NCBI GenBank assembly: GCA_013368315.1
Contig: JAACJM010000024.1
Span: 186,001-250,000 of the forward strand
From: Tetrapyrgos nigripes
Lineage: Eukaryota; Basidiomycota; Agaricomycetes; Agaricales; Campanellaceae
Reading direction: 5' to 3'
Length of the DNA: 64,000 nucleotides
Each line of letters starts with the position of its first letter. Positions within the stretch are counted from its first letter, which is position 1. The position numbers and the translations under genes were made by a program. Of this stretch, positions 57,468-64,000 are shown one piece after another. The notes below the pieces were generated by a model that was given only the letters and a program-made list of their open reading frames with translations, did not search any database and had not been told where the DNA came from.

Positions 57468-57542
57468 GACGAACGGATGGAAAGGAAGCTTGCAAGTTCA
57501 GTGATGTATGGGGACGTCTTTTACACGAACCAGTCCTTCGGC

Positions 57543-57551
57543 TTTTATATG
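57543..57551 (-). promoter_or_regulatory. TATA box, unrecognised minus-strand gene
   Basis: TATAAAAG on the minus strand about 75 nt before the ATG at 57467. Confidence 0.35.
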
Positions 57552-57599
57552 CGATGGTGCGAGAAACACAATGCGCCACACATGTAAATATTCGAAAGT

Positions 57600-58103
57600 A
57601 TTACTAATATACCCATTGGGTGAAGTTTTCGAAAAGGGAGGTGTATTTTGCATATTTTCTGCCGTTTCGGAAAGTAGCCGAACTTGAGATGATGAGGGTG
57701 CATACTATTTGCACTGCATGGTTGATTGAGTGCCTGGTGAGCGAAAATCAGAAGAGGCTGTCAGTGGCACGCCCGAATTCAGACCTGAAAGGCATTCAAG
57801 CTGTGCACAAATTTAAACACAAGGCCTCATGTATACACCGTTCACAAGTCCTGAGGCTGTCCTTGTGACAGTATCGTACTGATGCACTAAGATTAGAACC
57901 TTTGAGAATAGTTGTGCTTCGTCAGTACAGTTAAGACGATAACAGACTTTGACAGTTGAAGCCCACTTCCGATATTTCATGGCTTCAGCATAGAATGGAG
58001 ACCTCCACAGCCTGAGGAAAAGTCACGACTTCTGCGAAGTCATTCGCGTCCTAATTCGTCGAAGGAATATGATAATACTGCATAAGGGAGCATGCAGATT
58101 GCG
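57600..58103. other. Intergenic, no gene recognised
   Basis: Short open frames only (for example 57,620-57,868 plus), without family motifs. Confidence 0.4.
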
Positions 58104-59345
58104 GTAGGTGGCGGCCTGTAACGATCAACGGGTTGATTGGCCTTACATAGCAATGGGCACAATCAAGTAGGCCGCTGATTGAAGGTTCGCACCACACTAG
58201 TACTGGGTTTGAGCAGTCAACACCATTCATCGCAATTCCAAGTCATGTGTAACTACTAGAAACAGGACCTTCAAGTTCATTTAAAGCAGCAAAACAACTT
58301 CAACGACAACACGAGAGCAACTTGAAAGCAACGTAAAGCTGAAAGCAGAGCGAATTAGGAAATGATACGACTCGGAAGCTGAAAGCGATGGAAGCGCAAA
58401 AGATGGCTGAAAAAATGCGATACAGCTGCGGATTGATCTACAAGAACTTTAGGACCTCCGGCTCGGAACTGGAATTCTGCTGCCTGGAAGAATCTCAGTC
58501 AACTGGCATAGAAATGACGCGACATGACTGTACGTACGCTGCGCCGTTGTGGACCGAACATACTGCAGTTCACTCCCTGTACAAGTTTAATGGTCACTAC
58601 AGTCGCCCTGCTTCAGAACATCTGCCCCACCTTCTGTATGTTCGATGTCAGCGCTTTGATTGAAGGAAGTGAGGTACAAGTCATACTCTTTTCGTTTCCT
58701 GGACCACACTTGTATCCAGTTCCAGGGAACTTATCTGGAAAACAAGGTCAATTACAATCATTGAAAAGGGTTGGCACATACCAGCTTCGCCAGCACCATC
58801 AGAGTCTGCCTGGTCTACTAAGTAGTTGGTTTATCAGAAGCTAACATTCACGAGTGCTACGACTGAGCAGAACTCATACCCTGGGCCGTATCTTGAGATC
58901 GCACTTGGTTGTGTTTCTAGTCAGTGGTATATAAACTATTTGTTTGTGAACAGAACTCACGCAGCAACGGGTAAAGATGGTGAAGCTGTTCCGTTTTTAT
59001 ACCCCGAACATCAATGCCATTCAAAGCGCGTTTAGCCTTGATGTGATCAGACTTAATGAAGACAGGGCGATTGCCAGTACCGTCTGGCACGTTTCCCAGC
59101 ATAACTGGGCAGAAGGTTGCTTTAGTTCAAGTTGCTGTCGGATGGACACGATAGAAAAGCTGACCTTTGAGAAGGCTGGTCAGCATATAACGATGACACA
59201 ACGGGTGGTACAGAAAGTAGTTTACCTGTGGAAGCGGTGGTTGTCTCTTCAGCTACACGGATATCCAAACGACCCTCGTCCGAGTCTTCGAGTTCCAACA
59301 AGCGTGAGTCATTGGAGTACACAGCATTACTTGGGCTTCCTGGAG
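58104..59345. repeat. Segmental duplication, copy B
   Basis: Direct-orientation partner of 54,621-55,785, start-to-start distance about 3.5 kb. It retains a longer reading frame for the gene it carries. Confidence 0.8.
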
Positions 59346-59412
59346 AGACGGGTGCTGGGCGCGAAGTCTGGGTTTGCTTCTGAGGCCGTGGCGAACTGGT
59401 CTTCTTATCCAT
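58613..59412 (-). CDS. Copy B: unrecognised five-exon gene
   Basis: The ATG at 59410-59412 opens MDKKTSSPRPQKQTQTSRPA. Exon 1 runs to 59,226 and holds PSNAVYSNDSRLLELEDSDE and IRVAEETTTAST. With the acceptor at CTAAAG, exon 2 reads TFCPVMLGNVPDGTGNRPVF, IKSDHIKAKRALNGIDVRGI and KTEQLHHLYPLL. A short exon follows (TTKCDLKIRPR), then VDQADSDGAGEA. The last exon reads DKFPGTGYKCGPGNEKSMTC and LTSNIQKVGQMF, with TGA at 58613-58615. About 170 residues, basic in the middle, with no signal peptide or membrane helix. No known domain recognised. It is the better preserved of two copies and the likely ancestral form, since its 5' end is not derived from a neighbour. Confidence 0.45.
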
Positions 59413-59734
59413 CTCGAGAAGAGTCGATCGCTAAGAGGGCTGGTACCTGCAAAACATCTCCCACGGCTTCCTTATATCAGAGGGCCGGAAATTTCCGAAC
59501 CAGGTTCCGCCTTGTGGCGGAACTAGTAGCCATTGCTCATAACAGGCCCAGCTGTACAGTAGCGGACAGTCAAAGTCACCCAGTTTTGTTGTCGCCGATT
59601 TTGAGTTTTTAGCCCCAAAATAATACTGGAATCATGCTCAGCTCATCGAGATATGTCGAAAAATGATTTTTCCAGATTTTTCCCATGAGGATTTCCATTT
59701 GGCCAAATTTTTTGACCTTTTCAACAACGCATTG

Positions 59735-59837
59735 TACAGTGACCGACAAAACTGATGTCACCCCCGTGACCAGATTCAATTCAAAAACTCAATTAGATCT
59801 GGTCACGGGGGTGACATCAGTTTTGTCAGTCACTGTA
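59735..59837. mobile_element. 103 bp TA-flanked fold-back MITE
   Basis: Two 41 nt arms (59,735-59,775 and 59,797-59,837), identical but for one base, around a 21 nt spacer. It begins TACAGTGACCGACAAAACTG and ends with the inverse ...GTCACTGTA. The termini CAGTG with flanking TA match Tc1/mariner-type MITEs and resemble the ends of the larger element that encloses it. Confidence 0.8.
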
Positions 59838-60149
59838 TCTCTTCCGGCGATCCAGGAGCAAGATTTTGTACTAAAAGTACAGTTATTGACTGTTGAAGTT
59901 CAAATATCGATGATCCGTTCAAAGCAATCCTTGTCAGGACTTTCATGGGCGGGTTTCTGCTCTGTATGGTGACTTTGAGGAATTTTTAAAGCAATATCAG
60001 CTCGTGGAATTGTCAATATTTTGACAGAATCATAACCAGCTCATTAAAAGGAGTCGATTCCGCATTTTCCCAAGGTTTTTAAAACCCATTTTACTGTTCA
60101 GCCAAAATTATGGGGTGCATACCACCTTAAATGGCATCTGGCACCCGAA

Positions 60150-61560
60150 CGGTGATACGCCGTACAAATTCGCGGTTAAATACCCAAAACTAGCACTAAT
60201 ATATGTCTAAGTCACTCTTAAATGGATAATAAGGACTAGAGTGAGTCCCGAACTGCTAGTCAAAGTACTAGGAATTAGGTGTATAACTTAAGATATGTTA
60301 ATGGTCAATACTTGCGGATAAGATTAAGACTTGTTCAAAGTATTATAACAGATACATACTAAGGGATACAGCTATAGTAGCAGACCCACCTAACTACAAA
60401 GTCTACAAAGACTTAACAAACCTGCTATAGCGGCCTAATACTGCTAGTACAACTCAAGGGATAGAGAAGGAGGACAAACGCCCCTATTCACGGGTACGCA
60501 TTGGCATTACAAACCCAGATTCACGGCTTAGACCGCTAGATCCGAAAGGACACGTCATCATCGGACAATTCGGCTATTCGGGATTCCAACCCAGATGTAT
60601 ACAAACTAGCGGTGCATATCTACAGATGGTTAAGATAGAAAAGTGGCATAATATTTATATCGATAGAAAGCTAGAGACCATAGCTTTCAGATGGTATACA
60701 AGGGATGGACTAGCGGCAACGGTACAAGAGTATCTAAAGTGTTGTGAAGCCCTAAACGTAATGAGATCCAAATTAGCGGGGTTACTGATTCGGGCATAAG
60801 TATTACCGAAAGCAGTACTTACCGAAGATCACTACGGATTAGCGTCTTAAAGATGAGTACGGTACTACCCTTGGGTATACTACGCTAGTTTTGAAGGCTT
60901 AAGCATTACTATTGAAGAGCTGGACTCAGATTAGCGGTGTACAAGTTTAGACTAGTGGTATAGAGGGATAAGTATGCGTTCAATACTATAAGAACAAGAG
61001 GCAAAGACTAGATACGAGGATACCCTAAACCCAATGGACTAGCGGTATTCCAAAGTGTAGTCATAAGTGGAGCTATCTGAGTCAGGCTACGGCCGCCAGT
61101 ACCAGAGAGTACCCTATGAGTAACGAGAATGGAGCAAGGGATAGAGAAATCCCTACTACAAAAATTAGATAATATTCCAGTTTCCTGTATACCCTAATTA
61201 GAAGGTACCTACTAGATACGGTAGTTATTACGCTCACGGACTAGCGGTTAGAGTAGATTTCCTGTTTTCTTTGATATATTTTAGCGGACATTGAAAAGAA
61301 CTGTAAAACTGTATAGTTGTAGCTACGAGTAGTATAAAAGGGCTAGGTATTACGAGTTGTAGAGTATCAGGATTCTCCCTATTTAGTGGTAGAGACTGCG
61401 AAACACGGACAAGAGCTTCTTAACAAACTTATCATACTCGCGTGGAGTCTAAACATACAGTGTTGGTTAAATCAGTGATTGAATATATTTGTTGGTTGTT
61501 TTGTGTTTATAACTTGTGTCCCTCGAGACTTGGAAACTGTGTCTAAGGCATTGGCGCCTT
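60150..61560. other. ORF-free segment, possible LTR and primer-binding site
   Basis: No open frame of 60 codons in any of six frames. The stretch could be an LTR starting near TGATACGCCG (about 60,151) and ending ...AAGGCA at 61,550, because TTGGCGCC, a primer-binding-site-like sequence, follows at 61,551-61,558. A short ATG frame near 61,840 (MPSQQDLSIARMPVPGKK) could be a Gag start. No second LTR or polymerase was found, so this is tentative. Confidence 0.3.
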
Positions 61561-61931
61561 CAAATTGAATTGAACTGGTTGAATTGATATTGTGTGTGTG
61601 CCTTCGTGCATTTGTGTGTTTTTGTGGCAATAGCCTTTGTGTGTGCATTCGTGCAAACCCCTACAAGAATTCCCAAAAGATCTCCAAACTGTGGTATAAA
61701 TTGAAGAGTATTCTACTTACTAGATACACTCTCGCAACAAAACTTATAGGTTTTTCTGTTGGTGTTCTGTGTTCTAAGAGCACTTACTAGAGAAACAGCC
61801 TATTAACGGCTCGATAGATTTGCTTCAAAATATTACTGGAATGCCCTCTCAACAAGATCTGTCGATTGCACGTATGCCGGTGCCTGGGAAAAAGGTTCGA
61901 GATTGGGTGACTTTGACTGTCCGCTACTGTA

Positions 61932-62804
61932 TATGATGAGAGCACCATGTTGGTGGTAGAAGTGGCACTGTACCTTGTGACGTTTTAGATATATTGCTGT
62001 CAAATCCGTTGTTCTCTGGAAGATTGCAATGGAGCTCATCTCATGTTCTAAAGGAGTCTGGCACGGGGATGCTGCTCTCATCGTGTGACCTCCCAGAGGA
62101 ATATTTGTCTTCTGCATCCAAAGATGATCAGAACTCATGGTGGAGAATGAGGAAGCAGCATTGTCTCACCGGGATTCGATTTTTGGGACAGTACTGATGA
62201 AAAAGACCGATCAATGATTCCGGATTTCTCCTCAGAAGAAACCTACACTTGACGATTGTCTTGACAAAATCAGACAATGAACTGCTGTCCAGACTGATAT
62301 CAATGGCATTAGTAGCGGTCTTTGTCGATCAAAGAATAAAGGACCTCTGGAAGTTGCGTTGAAGTTGGAAAGTACATATCTCCAAGGTATCTCTTTGGAT
62401 AGTACTATATGTACATACAAATACTATAATTACGACCAAGTGTTCAGTAACACATGACATTAGTAAATTAGGCATTTCTATTGCCCAGCTTGTCTGCTTG
62501 GTGGCAAGCTGTTTGAATGGATTGGCCAGTTATTTTTGGCTGAGGTTGTCCCCTGAAAAAGATCGAGAATCGAGATGGCTGCTTGTCACTTGTCAGCTCT
62601 TGCCAGCCACGTAAAGCCAACTTGCCAGGCTTCATTCAGTGGTACAAGCCAGGCAATAAAAACTACATTTCTTCTGATGATAACAGCCCAAAAAATCTGA
62701 GGCCAGATTTGAATTTTTCTGAATTTTCCTGAATTTTTCTTGGAATTCTTTTGGGCCAAAAAATCCTAAACTAATGAACACTTGGTTGTAATTAAGATAT
62801 TAAC
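61932..62804. other. Intergenic, no gene supported
   Basis: One open frame at 61,994-62,197 plus (67 codons) without recognised family; otherwise nothing seen. Confidence 0.4.
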
Positions 62805-64000
62805 ATGTATACACTGTGGCACAGTGGGATTGCTCGCTTCACAATTTGAGGAGTGAGAATTTATTTTTCAACCAAAGTAGTAGAGGTTTTATGAGATTGA
62901 TTCAAGGAGATATATTGTAGCATCTAATAAAATCTACTCTTCTCTCATTCCAAGCAGCACCACCCAGCTTTTTCACCTGCGAGTAGTCAAACTTGTCTGC
63001 AACCTTCAGTGACTCTCAACAACACAACAAATGCCAAACCAGTGCAGAACTCCTTCCTTCCCAGCCCAACCTGTGCTTTCTTCATTGTAAGGTCCTGAGA
63101 TCTGTGAACAGCCCAGTCATAAAGGTATTTGTAACTGGCTGTGCACTTGGCCCTTCAAGGGGAAAACTTGCTTATGCCTGGCAATGGGAATGATAGGCGT
63201 GCCTTTGTGTACATTGGGATCTCAAGAAGCACAGTAAGGGGGGCACAACCAGGCTTTCAGACATGTCAACAATGGTCCTAATAATGCCATTCACAAGACC
63301 TGTAGAAAACAAGCAAACAGTGAGCAATAGAAAAGTGAGTGCTAAAAATTGTACTGACCTTTAGTCTGCCATAGATTTTGGGTCACCATGCCTTTTGCAC
63401 CTTTTCCCAGCACAAGTTCCAAGTTCCAATTCACGACTACAGTCTTCTGCAGACACTTTGTGAGGACCTCAGCCATTGTTCTTGCAGGGTATCTGAGCCA
63501 GGGTTGATCTAAAGTGGTGAGCTGAGAAATGTTGGCATAATTAACAACTTTGGTTGTGATGAAAAGACAGAAGAGTCATTGTTGAGAGAGGTTAAGGCTT
63601 GTAACATGTTTCAAGTCAGGAAGCTGGAGTCCACCAGTGGACTCATCCCTCAATAACTGCCAGAACTTCACTTGAAACAGATCATTTCCCTGTTGAGGCT
63701 TAGGACTGAAAGACCATCAAAGATGTAGACTTCACGAAATTGAATAATGTGACCATCTCAGCTGAGCTGTCCTAGGATTGTATCTTGTTGTGGAGAGAGA
63801 AAAAGCTGTTCCTTAACAGGTGGAGGCTGAGCAAAGTTGCTGACAATGGATAAATGAAAACCTAGATGATGCAGTTGCAGGTCAAGAAGTAAAGTGAAGA
63901 CGCGTCAGACTGTGACACATCTTCAGGCATCAAGATTTTTAAACTCAAAACTCTATCGTTTTCTTCTCAGAAAAAGATTACTGGACTGTAGTAGATACAA
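62805..64000 (-). mobile_element. Truncated helicase element, copy 2 (decayed, runs off window)
   Basis: Diverged inverted copy of 14,720-16,445. On the minus strand one reads, in order, fragments equivalent to KVVNYANISQL, LVLGKGAKGMVTQNLWQTKG and GLVNGIIRTIVD. The same intron follows QTKG (donor GTCAGT, acceptor CAG), and KKLGGAAWNERRVDFIR lies before the stop. Stops and frameshifts are frequent. The zinc-ribbon ORF region of copy 1 is deleted here, but the blocks upstream of it (TTTTGAGTTT, GACGCGTCTT, TGACCTGCAAC) are kept, so both copies descend from the same truncated unit. CpG is scarce throughout. Confidence 0.7.
62935..63700 (-). pseudogene. PIF1-like helicase C-terminal pseudogene
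   Basis: Coding relic inside copy 2. Many differences from copy 1 are C-to-T or G-to-A, for example AATTATGCC for AATTACGCC and ACCAAAG for ACCGAAG. The helicase motif regions corresponding to HKSQGLT and ALSRVTD are broken (CACAGATCTCAGGACCTTACA; TTGTTGAGAGTCACTGAA). Confidence 0.65.

Larger units (their letters stand above)
59555..61931. mobile_element. 2.38 kb element with 28 bp perfect terminal inverted repeats
   Basis: The left end 59,555-59,582 and the right end 61,904-61,931 are perfect inverted copies (TACAGTAGCGGACAGTCAAA at the left outer end, continuing to GTCACCCA). The outermost TA on each side fits the TA target duplication of the Tc1/mariner superfamily, and CAGT is its usual terminus. 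No transposase reading frame remains, so it is non-autonomous or gutted. The interior contains a second smaller fold-back (59,735-59,837), a TAGCGG motif array, and a possible LTR-plus-PBS fragment. Confidence 0.7.

Noticed and set aside
57354..57587. Plus-strand 77-codon frame as a gene
   Set aside because: It lies over the promoter and first exon of the minus-strand chain, and no supporting family or splice evidence was seen.

Overview
The window is nuclear DNA from a filamentous basidiomycete, most likely an Agaricomycete. Almost every gene has several short (about 45-75 nt) GT-AG introns. Several families present are typical of that class: a DUF6534 membrane protein, the mushroom-expanded kinase-like family, a DUF1275 pair, MYND proteins and small secreted proteins with a KR cleavage site. 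The organism cannot be named from the sequence.

Layout. 1-3.7 kb: a partial DUF1275 membrane gene running off the left edge, a decayed tandem paralog, two palindromes and a direct repeat. 3.7-6.5 kb: V-ATPase subunit E and proteasome subunit beta-6, divergent from one promoter. 8-14 kb: a Ser-rich conserved protein, a secreted exo-beta-1,3-glucanase carrying a C-terminal LysM, and a DUF6534 membrane protein. 14.7-16.4 kb: a truncated PIF1-helicase/zinc-ribbon element. 16.7-27.4 kb: a housekeeping-rich stretch with Pfs2/WDR33, ATP synthase subunit k, two secreted proteins, a serine palmitoyltransferase small subunit and a ferric reductase. 28.7-32.8 kb: a broken kinase-like gene and the mitochondrial ribosomal S4 protein. 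32.8-38.9 kb: a gene desert. 38.9-54.5 kb: a C2H2 factor, a JmjN-JmjC-PHD histone demethylase, a broken MYND gene, an SMP-30-type lactonase, and the divergent ribosomal pair eL21/uS4. 54.5-64 kb: an accessory region of duplications and mobile DNA.

The accessory region is the interesting part. An unrecognised five-exon gene (copy B, 58.6-59.4 kb) has a duplicate (copy A, 55.2-55.8 kb) whose 5' end has been replaced by the promoter and first twelve or so codons of the neighbouring eL21 gene, with a scrap of uS4 coding sequence beside it. Next to copy B is a 2.4 kb element with perfect 28 bp terminal inverted repeats (TA included). It contains a nested 103 bp fold-back of related type and a dispersed TAGCGG motif that is also in its own termini. 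At the right edge a second copy of the 15 kb helicase element appears in opposite orientation, heavily depleted in CpG.

The genes are mostly unconnected housekeeping and surface functions: vacuolar acidification, protein turnover, mRNA 3' end formation, sphingolipid and iron metabolism, translation and chromatin. No biosynthetic cluster or defence island was recognised. Exon joins were deduced by reading splice sites and family motifs by eye; none was tested computationally.
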